Of a DNA stretch of 49,426 bases, positions 19,268 to 27,485 are shown piece by piece (the stretch's first letter is position 1; the number at the start of each line of letters is the position of its first letter). Source of the DNA: Gammaproteobacteria bacterium (GTDB taxonomy: Bacteria > Pseudomonadota > Gammaproteobacteria > Enterobacterales > Kangiellaceae); contig JABXHQ010000065.1 of NCBI GenBank assembly GCA_013373545.1, positions 1 through 49,426 of the forward strand, written 5' to 3'. The notes under the pieces are model-generated. The model had not been told where the DNA came from. It ran no database searches and was given only the letters and a program-made list of their open reading frames with translations. The translations under genes and the position numbers were made by a program.

Positions 19268-21093
19268 TGAAAATTAATCGTTTAGTAGCTCTACTGCTAG
19301 CACTGAAAAGTTTATCGATATTGGCGACCGATCAAGTGATAGATTTTACTAACGTGCAGAAAAAATTTTCCGGAAACTATTCACTATTGCTAGCGGGTGG
19401 GGCACTGAAGACTTGCTCAACGTTTGCGCTGTCGAATTGTAAAGATCCGAAAATCCTGCAATCACAAGCGGCGGATAGCAAGTTTAACGAGTACTATCAA
19501 ATTACTCCGCAAGCGATTACTTTGGTTTCAGCTTCGCCCTATTTTATTGATGTCGAAAATAATATACGGCAATCGTTGGTTGTTTTACTGCAGCAGTTAG
19601 CGCAGCGTTTTGCAACGCCAATGACAAAATCTGAGCTGATTGAGGCTATTGAACAAGAAACTAAAATTGCTTCAGTTGTGAATGGTCAGCCGGAGCTTAG
19701 CGGACAGCAATTGTTATCCGCGCTTTCTGATCACAATTGGTTTTTATTGCTCGATTACCTTCAGGTCTATCAGCACAAGAATAATCAGCGGGTGACTGAA
19801 ACCGTCAGTTTGCAGCAGAGTCAGTATTATGCTGCGCCTTTGGTGTTTGAACAGTTTGTAACGATGGCGAAAGCGGTCAGCAACAAGCCCGATAAACCGA
19901 CGCTGCTTGTGATGACCAGTTCGGCGCGTGACTCTTTTGAAGCGGTCGATTTTTATCAGCAGGCGTTGCAACAGGCGGGTGCCAATGTTCATTGGTTTCC
20001 GTTAGATTTAGCCTTGGCCAAAGCACTTAGTGAGAACCGTTGTGAACAACTGGAACAATATCGAGCCTTACATTTGGGCAGTGTACGTCGGGAATTCCAT
20101 TATCCTAAGCTGTGGGCCTATCAACATGCTCATTGTGAGAATCCAAAGTTATTACGGGCGTTATTGCAAAGCGCAGATGGAGTGTTTATTAATGGCGGCG
20201 ATCAGTCTTTAACTTTAGCTGCTTTTGAGCAGTCTCCGGCGTGGTTATATGAGTTGCTGGTGGAGAAATTTAACCGCAATGAATTGGTCGTGGGTGGTAC
20301 CAGCGCCGGCGCTGCGGTGCAGTCGGGAGGGCTCTGGGGAGAGCAGCCGATCCCGATGATTACCAGTGGCTCGTCTTATCAAGCGCTCGTCAGTGGTGCC
20401 CATGCAACAGCGCCAACAAAGCCCGGCTGTGAGAAAGACGATACCTGTTTGCTACACCCTGATAGTTTAACTTACACTCCGACAGGAGGATTAGGACTTA
20501 TCAGTGCGGGCATATTTGATACTCATTTTTCAGAGCGCGCGCGCCAAGCTCGCTTGATCCAATTGGCAGCTGCAACTGCAATCCCGTTTGCTTTTGGTAT
20601 CGACGAAGCCTCGGCATTACAAGTTGCCGAGCAGGGTGATTACCTGTTTTATCGTGTTATCGGCGCGTCAGGTGTATGGATGTTTGAGCTCAATAAACTT
20701 AAGCAGTCGTTACCTAAAGATGCATTAAAGTTGGAACAGATCACTGCACACTTTTTATCCTTTGATGACCGAGTGATTATCCATCGACCAAGTGGGGCGG
20801 TAAAGATTGAGCTTGCACCCAGCAAGCAGCCCTTTGTTAAGCCGCAAAAAATGTTGGTTGAGCATGATGTTTTATATCGCGATGGCTTTCGTCAATTGGC
20901 CAATAGGTTAGCGCTTTCTCAGCGCAAGGAAGCCTATGGCAAAACACGGGAATTGTCGCCGGGTTTTCGCATTACTTTGCGAAAAGGCGAACAGTTTGCC
21001 AATGGTCTTGGTATTTATCAAATTGCAGGGCAGTCGGTGGGCTATCTTTCTTATATAAATTTAATCGTCGATATTATTCAGTTAGGCGATTAA
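19267..21093 (+). CDS. Cyanophycinase-like exported peptidase, S51 family
   Basis: Cyanophycinases cut the multi-L-arginyl-poly-aspartate polymer to beta-Asp-Arg. The 608 residues start with a signal peptide (~1-20, ALKSLSILA). An S51-type core follows: LLLAGGALKTC near the front, GVFINGGDQSL, the nucleophile motif GGTSAGAAV with Ser346, and THFSERARQARLIQL with the His/Arg pattern of cyanophycinases. It is much longer than the ~270-400 residues usual for cyanophycinase, with extra sequence of about 150-200 residues before the core and a long C-terminal part. Translation is coupled to iadA by TAATG. It probably acts outside the cytoplasm and feeds the dipeptidase. Confidence 0.83.
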   Translation: MKINRLVALLLALKSLSILATDQVIDFTNVQKKFSGNYSLLLAGGALKTCSTFALSNCKDPKILQSQAADSKFNEYYQITPQAITLVSASPYFIDVENNIRQSLVVLLQQLAQRFATPMTKSELIEAIEQETKIASVVNGQPELSGQQLLSALSDHNWFLLLDYLQVYQHKNNQRVTETVSLQQSQYYAAPLVFEQFVTMAKAVSNKPDKPTLLVMTSSARDSFEAVDFYQQALQQAGANVHWFPLDLALAKALSENRCEQLEQYRALHLGSVRREFHYPKLWAYQHAHCENPKLLRALLQSADGVFINGGDQSLTLAAFEQSPAWLYELLVEKFNRNELVVGGTSAGAAVQSGGLWGEQPIPMITSGSSYQALVSGAHATAPTKPGCEKDDTCLLHPDSLTYTPTGGLGLISAGIFDTHFSERARQARLIQLAAATAIPFAFGIDEASALQVAEQGDYLFYRVIGASGVWMFELNKLKQSLPKDALKLEQITAHFLSFDDRVIIHRPSGAVKIELAPSKQPFVKPQKMLVEHDVLYRDGFRQLANRLALSQRKEAYGKTRELSPGFRITLRKGEQFANGLGIYQIAGQSVGYLSYINLIVDIIQLGD

Positions 21094-21269
21094 TCGACTC
21101 GCAAAGTGTTGGGTGGATCTTTTGAAACACTGAAAAAGTGAACACAGTAATTCAATTCTTTTGCGGTTTACTTTATATTAGTGAACGTTTTTGCCTTAAG
21201 CGCAGTTTAGCTAAAGAGAAGTTGAGCAATCGATCATTGCGCGTTAACCATTTGCAAAGGAATTTGTCC

Positions 21270-21797
21270 ATGATTTATAAAATAGCGCTAACACTGAGTG
21301 TTGTATTTTTATCGGCCTGCGCCACAACCCCGAGTACTGAGATGGCCACAGCGGATTCGGGGAAAGTCACTGAAAAGCCAAAGTATGAAACCTATGTTGC
21401 GGCCGGCTCACAACTGCCTCTTACCCGGGTTACGACCATTGATGGTGAGGTGATTGATTTTTCACAAGATAATTCGCGCAAGCTGATTATTTTATTTGCG
21501 ACTTGGTGTTCCGATAGCCAGCGCGCGATGAAGGCGTTGAGCGAGTCGAGTTTATTACTCGAAGACGATCTACACATTATTGCTATTGCTCGCGAAAATT
21601 CAATCGATGAAGTGCGCAAGTTTCAGCAAGAATATAATTTGAGCATCGATTTTGTCGCGGATGTCGATCGCAGCCTTTATGCGCAATTTGCTAGCGCCGG
21701 AATACCGCGCTTAATTATGGTAAATAAACAGAATTCAATCATCGATATGGTTTTAGCTGAGGGTGACAATCAACTGAATTTGATTCATTGGCAATAG
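21270..21797 (+). CDS. Thioredoxin-like lipoprotein with CxxS active site
   Basis: The ATG at 21270, with AAAGGA eight bases upstream, gives MIYKIALTLSVVFLSAC with a lipobox ending at Cys17. A longer frame from 21138 buries this signal and is rejected. The 175-residue protein has a TlpA/thioredoxin-like fold: LIILFATWCSDSQRAMKAL, then a central helix-strand pattern and the cis-Pro region GIPRLIMVNKQ. The active site reads C80-S-D-S83 instead of CxxC, so a simple dithiol oxidoreductase is unlikely; a monothiol, reductase-type or binding role fits better. It lies 176 bases after the cyanophycinase-like gene. Confidence 0.75.
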   Translation: MIYKIALTLSVVFLSACATTPSTEMATADSGKVTEKPKYETYVAAGSQLPLTRVTTIDGEVIDFSQDNSRKLIILFATWCSDSQRAMKALSESSLLLEDDLHIIAIARENSIDEVRKFQQEYNLSIDFVADVDRSLYAQFASAGIPRLIMVNKQNSIIDMVLAEGDNQLNLIHWQ

Positions 21798-21915
21798 TAC
21801 GCTTTGCTAGTTAATGGTGTCTTTGGTGATGGAGAGAATTTGCTCGAAATAATTTTCTCAAAATAATCCTAGTGGAGTCGGTAAGGGGAGATTTGGTTAT
21901 GAGGAACTACTTGTG

Positions 21916-23253
21916 ATGAAGAGCCGAGGTATTATTCATTTAGTGGTATCGTTTTTTCTGGCAATACAGTTACTCAGTGGTACGGGTTTGATGGCCGCAG
22001 ATGATGCCTTTTTGCAACAGCCAAATCCATGGCCTGAAATTCGCAAGCAGCGCATCGCGCAGTTACTACCCAGAGCCATGCAAACCGCGCAAGTGGATGC
22101 TTGGATAATTCTCTGTCGCGAAAATCGCAATGATCCTTTGGCCGAACACATCGGTTGTGAAAACGCTGGCGCTCCAGCCGTGTTCCTATTTTACCTCGAT
22201 GCTAAAGGTTTTCACTCGCGGGTTTACTCGCCGTCTAGTGAGTCAACGGCACTTGCCGATTTAGCTATTCATGATCAAGTCATTGCAGTTCCAAGAGGTG
22301 AGTCGACCCTAACTCAAGCGAGCAGCTTTATTAAAAACAAAAACTTTAAACGTATTGCGGTTAATTCTTCAACGACCAATGCACAGGCCGATGGATTAAG
22401 TTACACCCAACGCATCGCTTTAGAGGAAGCGCTGGGCAATGCGTTCGCAGAACGTTTGGTATCGTCGCAAGAGTTAGTTTATCAATGGCTCTCGATCAAG
22501 CTACCGCAAGAAGTGGCGATTATGCGTGCTGCGGCGGCGCTGACTGCTAAGTGGCAAATCGAGGCTTATCAACAAGTGATCCCTGGAACGACTACGGACG
22601 CTGACGTGGCGCGTTTTTTAAAACAAAAAATGGCGCAGTATGGTGTGGGTGATGCTTGGGCGCCGGATCAAAATCCCAATGTTAACTCGGGTCCGGATCG
22701 GGGGCACTCTCATGCCACCGACAAAGTGATTATGCCGGGTGATGTGATTCAGATCGACTTTGGGATTCGAGTGTTTGATCGCTGGGTAACCGATATCCAA
22801 CGCTTTGCGTATGTGTTGAAACCGGGCGAAACAGCTGCGCCAGCAGACATTGCCCATTATTGGGAAAGCGCACGGTTAGGTGGTTATCGGGCCTTTCAAG
22901 CGATGCGACCTGGCGTAACCGGCATTGCGGTGGACCGGGCGCAAAGTGTTGTAATGGAAGCGCAAGGTTCAGCACCGGTGATGTGGAGCACTGGGCACCC
23001 AGTCGGCTATGTTGCCCACGATACTGGACCTAACCTTGGCGGTGCTCGAGGCGCGACAGTGCGACCCGCGGCACAACGGCCTCTCAAGGCTGGGATGGTG
23101 TTCGCGTTTGATGGATTTTTTGCTTGGACACTGCCTAGCGGTGCACAAAAAACCATTTCAGTAGAGGAAATGGCGGTAATCACTCCGGACGGTGCTGAAT
23201 ATTTGATCCCGCCACAGCAACAACTAGTTTTAATTCCCGCGGCGAAGAAATAA
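21916..23253 (+). CDS. Exported M24-family (Xaa-Pro type) metallopeptidase
   Basis: The 445 residues start with a signal peptide (~1-28, ending GLMAADDA). A creatinase-type N-terminal domain is followed by a pita-bread domain. Metal-ligand motifs are QIDFGIRV (first Asp), WVTDIQRF (second Asp), GHPVGYVAHDTGP (His) and SVEEMAVIT (last Glu). The usual Glu of the GMVFTIEPG-type motif is Asp here (MVFAFDGFF), which may alter activity. GTG at 21913 is an equally possible start (GAGG at 21901-21904). It is probably periplasmic or secreted and would process Pro-containing peptides. A hairpin separates it from the convergent gene. Confidence 0.83.
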   Translation: MKSRGIIHLVVSFFLAIQLLSGTGLMAADDAFLQQPNPWPEIRKQRIAQLLPRAMQTAQVDAWIILCRENRNDPLAEHIGCENAGAPAVFLFYLDAKGFHSRVYSPSSESTALADLAIHDQVIAVPRGESTLTQASSFIKNKNFKRIAVNSSTTNAQADGLSYTQRIALEEALGNAFAERLVSSQELVYQWLSIKLPQEVAIMRAAAALTAKWQIEAYQQVIPGTTTDADVARFLKQKMAQYGVGDAWAPDQNPNVNSGPDRGHSHATDKVIMPGDVIQIDFGIRVFDRWVTDIQRFAYVLKPGETAAPADIAHYWESARLGGYRAFQAMRPGVTGIAVDRAQSVVMEAQGSAPVMWSTGHPVGYVAHDTGPNLGGARGATVRPAAQRPLKAGMVFAFDGFFAWTLPSGAQKTISVEEMAVITPDGAEYLIPPQQQLVLIPAAKK

Positions 23254-23258
23254 ATTGT

Positions 23259-23284
23259 CCCAATCGAGCCGATGCTCGATTGGG
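23259..23284. terminator. Hairpin between convergent genes
   Basis: CCCAATCGAG (23259-23268) pairs perfectly with CTCGATTGGG (23275-23284) around a 6-base loop. It lies between the M24 peptidase stop and the end of the minus-strand gene. There is no long T-run on either side, so termination may be partial but could serve both strands. Confidence 0.65.
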
Positions 23285-23291
23285 CTGTGGT

Positions 23292-23750
23292 TTAACGCTG
23301 GTTGGTTGTGCGCCGTGCTTCGAAATTACTCACTTTATTCAGTGACTGCCGATAGCGCTGAATTTCATGTTGACCGATCACCAGATTGACCTCGGCTAAG
23401 ACACTTTGCATATCTGCATCGAGTGCCGGCAGGGTGGTATTCGGACCGCTCGCAAGGTTCCAATGTTCCAACAGCTCGTTGTATGCAGGGATGTCATTTT
23501 CATACAGATAAAAGCAATCGGCTGAGCCATCAAAGGGTTGCCAGCCACCATCTCCAGTGTCGCTGCTGCGTGCAGCATTGCAATCATCTTGGCTAGCAAA
23601 GGGACCGGCGCGACTAAACGAGGGGGTACCACCTGAATATTTAATGGTGGTGTAATACCAACCCGGTGACGTGACCGGGCCAATCGCGTATACCCCTGCA
23701 CTGAGCAACAAGGTCACTAGCAGGCATAAAAAGTTTGTGGTTTTCATCAT
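23292..23750 (-). CDS. Exported protein of unknown family, tandem paralogue B
   Basis: The 152 residues begin with a signal peptide (MMKTTNFLCLLVTLLLSAGVYA). The mature N-terminus reads IGPVTSPGWYYTTIKYSGG, then SFSRAGPFASQDDCNAAR, DCFYLYENDIPAYNELLEHW and a helical, charged tail. The two mature Cys (DDC, DCF) are placed as a likely disulfide. It is clearly related to the gene just upstream: the same order of motifs and the same spacing. AGGAG sits five bases before the first ATG. I do not recognise a family or function. The two genes probably form one transcript. Confidence 0.8.
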   Translation of the reverse strand: MMKTTNFLCLLVTLLLSAGVYAIGPVTSPGWYYTTIKYSGGTPSFSRAGPFASQDDCNAARSSDTGDGGWQPFDGSADCFYLYENDIPAYNELLEHWNLASGPNTTLPALDADMQSVLAEVNLVIGQHEIQRYRQSLNKVSNFEARRTTNQR

Positions 23751-23774
23751 TAAAACTCCTGTGTCACGAATAAA

Positions 23775-24239
23775 TTAGCGTTGTGGTTGCTCAGCAGACG
23801 TCGAGCGAATATTGCTGATACGTGATAAAGCGTCGCGATAATCTCGAATATCATGCTGTTCAATCAGCATATTGACTTCCAATAGCGCGGGCTTCATTTC
23901 TGTTGCAATCGTTGGATTTCCTGTATTGGGGCCAGTTACTAAATTCCAGTGCTGCAACAACTCGTTATAGGCACCAATGCCGCTTTCATAGAGATAAAAG
24001 CAGCCTGGGCCACCGTCCCAAGGAATGGCTCCACCATCACCGTAATCGTTCCATCGGGTTGCTTGGCACTCGGCTTCGGTGCTAAACGGACCCATGCGGC
24101 CGAAGGACGCCGAACCACTGGCATAGCTAATGGTGGTGTAATACCAGCCCGGGCTGGACACTGGACCAATAGCGTTGGCGGTAGGCATTAGAATAAGTGC
24201 CGCGAGAGCGCTGACACCGGTTTTCATTAGTGTTTTCAT
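23775..24239 (-). CDS. Exported protein of unknown family, tandem paralogue A
   Basis: The 154 residues begin with a signal peptide (MKTLMKTGVSALAALILMPTANA). The mature part is IGPVSSPGWYYTTISYASG, SFGRMGPFSTEAECQATR, GCFYLYESGIGAYNELLQHW and a helical C-terminal part (LLEVNMLIEQHDIRDYRDAL). Cys positions match the downstream copy. AGGAG precedes the ATG. The GPVxSPGWYYTT opening and the Trp/Tyr-rich beta-like first half, followed by helices, suggest a small folded secreted domain. Function is unknown. It lies 24 bases upstream of its paralogue, which marks a local gene duplication. Confidence 0.8.
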   Translation of the reverse strand: MKTLMKTGVSALAALILMPTANAIGPVSSPGWYYTTISYASGSASFGRMGPFSTEAECQATRWNDYGDGGAIPWDGGPGCFYLYESGIGAYNELLQHWNLVTGPNTGNPTIATEMKPALLEVNMLIEQHDIRDYRDALSRISNIRSTSAEQPQR

Positions 24240-24608
24240 AACTATCTCCTATTCGAGCTGTTCGAACTATCAAGTGATGCCAAATGACTTGTGAAAAGTC
24301 GTCTCAAGCCATGAATCGATAGTAAAAATTTGCACTGAAAACGCGAGCGATATCACTGGATAAAGGTGGTCAATTGGCTCTCGCAGCGCCACATTCAGGT
24401 GTTCATTGCATGCAAGGAATGGCATTTAACATGTTGATTTTTAATAGATAAAATGGTTTTTACCAGAATTTACCAGAGGCTTTGCTTAACAATCGACTCT
24501 CTGCCTTTCTACAATGCCATTGAGCGTGTAACAGGGCTAATTTGTTTGGCACGCAACAGGGTTGTAGATAAAGGTGTAACAGAGCGGTCGTTACCAAGAG
24601 AGGTGAGT
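24240..24608. other. Divergent intergenic region
   Basis: Separates the minus-strand paralogue pair from the plus-strand exported protein. It contains a 9-base direct repeat TTTACCAGA at 24459-24467 and 24469-24477. A possible upstream extension of the next gene begins at 24453. No convincing sigma-70 boxes are seen, though both divergent units must start in it. Confidence 0.5.
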
Positions 24609-25271
24609 ATGGTTATTGAGCAAGGTAAAAAACAGTTAACATCACTAACAGATGGATGGCGCAAGTGTGTCGCGGAAAGTTCACGGCGGCCATCAATCGT
24701 GCCAGCGATAAGTAAGCCTTTATCCTGTTTGCACCGCTTGGTATTAGGACTTTCGCTGCTCTGCGTCGTGCCGGTTGCAACGGCGCATAAGTTTATGACG
24801 GAAATTTTATCGGAAGCCAATTTGAGTGCCGATGCAACGTTTATCAGCGTGGCGACTTTTCACCTTACTCAAGAAGATATGATGCTAGCCGAAATGGCGT
24901 TTCAGCCGCTTGATCTCTATGTTGAAGTTGATCAAGAACAAAGCCTAAAAAATCGCGTTCGCGTTAATGCCGTCGAGCGCTCGGTAGAAGCCTCTTGTGA
25001 ATCATCGGGTTCGCGAACATGTGGACAATTTGATCATTTTACTCGAGGTCGTAGTTCCGCGCTGACGACTTGCAATCAGTTATATCAGGAAAATCCCGAA
25101 GCCTACCCAGCATTATTGATTCCTTTCTTTATTGCGCCAAGTACTTTCGTTGACGTGGATAAAGCAAGCGATAATCATCACGATGCTTACCATCTAAGCC
25201 AAGGGTTAACGTTTGATTGTGGATACATTGTATGGTCTGCAAAAGAGCTTAAAGACAATCGCGAGCGTTAG
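24609..25271 (+). CDS. Exported protein of unknown function
   Basis: Starting at ATG 24609, behind GAGAGG, gives 220 residues. A ~43-residue polar front is followed by a hydrophobic segment HRLVLGLSLLCVVPVATAH that ends like a signal-peptide cleavage site (VATA-H). An alternative ATG at 24453 adds 52 residues with no ribosome binding site. The mature part has acidic patches, two close Cys (ASCESSGSRTCGQF) plus Cys in TTCNQLY and FDCGY, so two disulfides are likely. No family is recognised. It converges on the TPR gene with a shared hairpin. Confidence 0.65.
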   Translation: MVIEQGKKQLTSLTDGWRKCVAESSRRPSIVPAISKPLSCLHRLVLGLSLLCVVPVATAHKFMTEILSEANLSADATFISVATFHLTQEDMMLAEMAFQPLDLYVEVDQEQSLKNRVRVNAVERSVEASCESSGSRTCGQFDHFTRGRSSALTTCNQLYQENPEAYPALLIPFFIAPSTFVDVDKASDNHHDAYHLSQGLTFDCGYIVWSAKELKDNRER

Positions 25272-25280
25272 TCGCGATTG
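25256..25280. terminator. Hairpin shared by two convergent genes
   Basis: CAATCGCGA (25256-25264) pairs perfectly with TCGCGATTG (25272-25280) around a 7-base loop that contains the stop codon of the plus-strand gene. It lies directly beside the 3' end of the minus-strand TPR gene. No strong T-run follows. Confidence 0.6.
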
Positions 25281-25282
25281 GG

Positions 25283-27190
25283 TTAATCAACATACAATGA
25301 TTGAGCCTTAACAATATTACTAATGGTATCAAGGTGGCGGTTGAGGGTTGCGCGATCGCCACTGTCTAAATCGGCATCGGACAGTATGAAGTGGCAAGTG
25401 CTAGCGACTGCACGCCAGCGTGGATTAGCCGGTATTTTGTCAATGCTTAAATATTTATCTAAAGAGCGTGTACGTAAGGTGCCACTATCGATTGAGATGG
25501 TCCAAAGTTTACTCTTGTCGGCTAACTCAACTCGGTTACTTTGGGTATGAGTCTCCCAAATTCGTACGGCATCAATCATCGTTGCCACTAACGTGCTGCG
25601 CAACTGCTGCTTAAGCTGAGTCATACTCTTAGCAAGTTCAACATCCTCATTATCATCAGTAGCTTCTGTATCAGTATCGTCATCTTGTAAGCTGTGCTCG
25701 AGTGCTAAGAGTTGTTGCTGATGATAACGAATACTTTGAATCAGCGCCTGTTTTTCTTTCTTCTTTTTAAACCAAAATAAAACTAAAAAAGCAATGCTAA
25801 TGGAAAGTAACAAACTGGCTGATAAAATCCAGTTGGTAAGTTGTTGGATTTCTGTTTGTTGGCGCGCATTTTCAATCTGTTCTAAGGCGAGTTGATGCTC
25901 TACTTGTTGCTTTTCGATTGCGACTTGAATCGATTTAAGATCGGCATCGTATTTTTGTGCCAGAAATGCATCACGGCTTTGTGCATATTGTTCGAGGTAA
26001 TGAAACGAAGCATGTATGTCGCGGTTATAGTAGGCGCGACTGAGAATTTTAAGTAGCTTTGCTTTTGCAAAATGATCCGCTTTCTCGGTCGCTAGTAATA
26101 AACCACTATTAGCAAAGCTGATTGCTTTGTCGAGCTCATTTTTTTGAATACTAAGCTCGGCCCGACTAACGTTTAGTTCTAACCTAAGATCAAAGGCACT
26201 AAGCGTTTGCAGTTCTTCTGCTTTGGTTAAAAATGACTCTGCGGAGTCAAGTTGATTCTCATCGATTTGTAATTGAGCAATATTAATCAGCGCGCGAGCT
26301 TGTTCTCCTTTTGATGTTTTATAGTCAATTGACGCCATGGCCTTTTGCTGAAAATAAGCCTGCTTTTGTAAATCATCTAATTTGTTATAAGTTACCGCTA
26401 GGTCCTCATAAACATGTGTAATGTTATTAAATACGCGGCGGTCAAAATTTGGCTGTTGAGTGTATTTTAAAAAAGTGTCGAGAGCTTGCTCGTAGTAGTG
26501 GATTGCTTGCTCATAGTTTTCAAGTTTTGCGTAGGTTAAACCGATATTATTTAAAGTGGTCCCGATGGGGTAGTTGTCGCCTTGTTCGAGTTTTAATGCC
26601 AGGCTTTGTTGGTAGGAAGCGAGTGCCTGTTTGAAATTTCCCTGCTGTGACTGCACTAAACCAACATCGTTGTAACTTTTGGCTAGCATTGACCGATCAT
26701 TTTGTTGCTTGGCAATCGTCAATGCTTGTTCTAAATGTTCATTTGCGCGGCGATAGTCTTTGATAAAATAATATTTTTGCCCCATCTTTCTATGCCACTT
26801 GTAAGCGCCTGCCGTATGGTGACTAAATGCCGGATTGGCGCGAGCTTGCTTAAGAAACAAATCCTCTTGGCTGCTGTCTCCCATGGCATGAAAAATATCG
26901 ACTAAGGCTAGCTGCAACATTAACTGCTGCGCGGCCAACTCAGAACTCGCTGTTGGTGTTGCGCTAGCTTGTGTTTGCAGCTGCGTTAATTGCTGGTAGC
27001 AAATGGTTTCGGCGTGTGCATAGTCGCCGCTTTGCATGGCGGCTTCGCAAGTGGCAAGCGCATTATCGGAAGTCACGGCAGTTGCCTGATTGAAAACGCT
27101 AAGTCCGAGCATAAGCAAGCTTATGGGGCGTGCACGTTTAGCGGTTGCTTTAACGCAAGTGGTGAAAAATGAAAGCAGCATTTCGGGCAC
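25283..27190 (-). CDS. TPR-repeat membrane protein with conserved C-terminal domain
   Basis: The 635 residues start at GTG with AGGAG seven bases upstream, giving a signal peptide or anchor (residues ~20-38, PISLLMLGLSVFNQATA). Tetratricopeptide repeats fill about 100-420 (for example SYNDVGLVQSQQGNFKQALASYQQSL broken across repeats). A glutamine-rich coiled coil precedes one transmembrane segment at ~453-475 with KKKKEK on the cytoplasmic side. An acidic linker (DDDTDTEATDDNED) leads to a cytoplasmic domain with WETHTQSNRVELADKS, LRTRSLDKYLS and PANPRWR. This layout resembles periplasmic-sensor TPR proteins, but no histidine kinase, GGDEF or HTH part is present, so the output domain is unassigned. 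Confidence 0.8.
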   Translation of the reverse strand: MPEMLLSFFTTCVKATAKRARPISLLMLGLSVFNQATAVTSDNALATCEAAMQSGDYAHAETICYQQLTQLQTQASATPTASSELAAQQLMLQLALVDIFHAMGDSSQEDLFLKQARANPAFSHHTAGAYKWHRKMGQKYYFIKDYRRANEHLEQALTIAKQQNDRSMLAKSYNDVGLVQSQQGNFKQALASYQQSLALKLEQGDNYPIGTTLNNIGLTYAKLENYEQAIHYYEQALDTFLKYTQQPNFDRRVFNNITHVYEDLAVTYNKLDDLQKQAYFQQKAMASIDYKTSKGEQARALINIAQLQIDENQLDSAESFLTKAEELQTLSAFDLRLELNVSRAELSIQKNELDKAISFANSGLLLATEKADHFAKAKLLKILSRAYYNRDIHASFHYLEQYAQSRDAFLAQKYDADLKSIQVAIEKQQVEHQLALEQIENARQQTEIQQLTNWILSASLLLSISIAFLVLFWFKKKKEKQALIQSIRYHQQQLLALEHSLQDDDTDTEATDDNEDVELAKSMTQLKQQLRSTLVATMIDAVRIWETHTQSNRVELADKSKLWTISIDSGTLRTRSLDKYLSIDKIPANPRWRAVASTCHFILSDADLDSGDRATLNRHLDTISNIVKAQSLYVD

Positions 27191-27485
27191 TGAGAGACTC
27201 CTAACAAGGCCGAGCAGAAGGTTAGTTTTTTTACCTCAGTATGCCATAACCTTGGGGCTAGTGGGCAACTGTATTGCGGCCAGATAGCGGTATTGCGATA
27301 GTTTGCTGTGCAGTCATCGGCTCGGGTGGTTGCTATCGCTAGGTGTTTGAGAGACCAAAAGCCGACGACTGGCTGGGGTTTCTTCGGCAACACCTCGGCC
27401 GCATAAGCTTTGCATTGGATATCGCTAGGACTTGTTGCTCGCTTCACGTTAAAATAGCGTTGAATTAACTTAAAAATGGTTTTCT

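Noticed and set aside
24453-24608. Upstream start of the exported protein at 24453
   Set aside because: There is no ribosome binding site, and the added 52 residues would put the signal segment nearly 100 residues into the chain; 24609 has GAGAGG.
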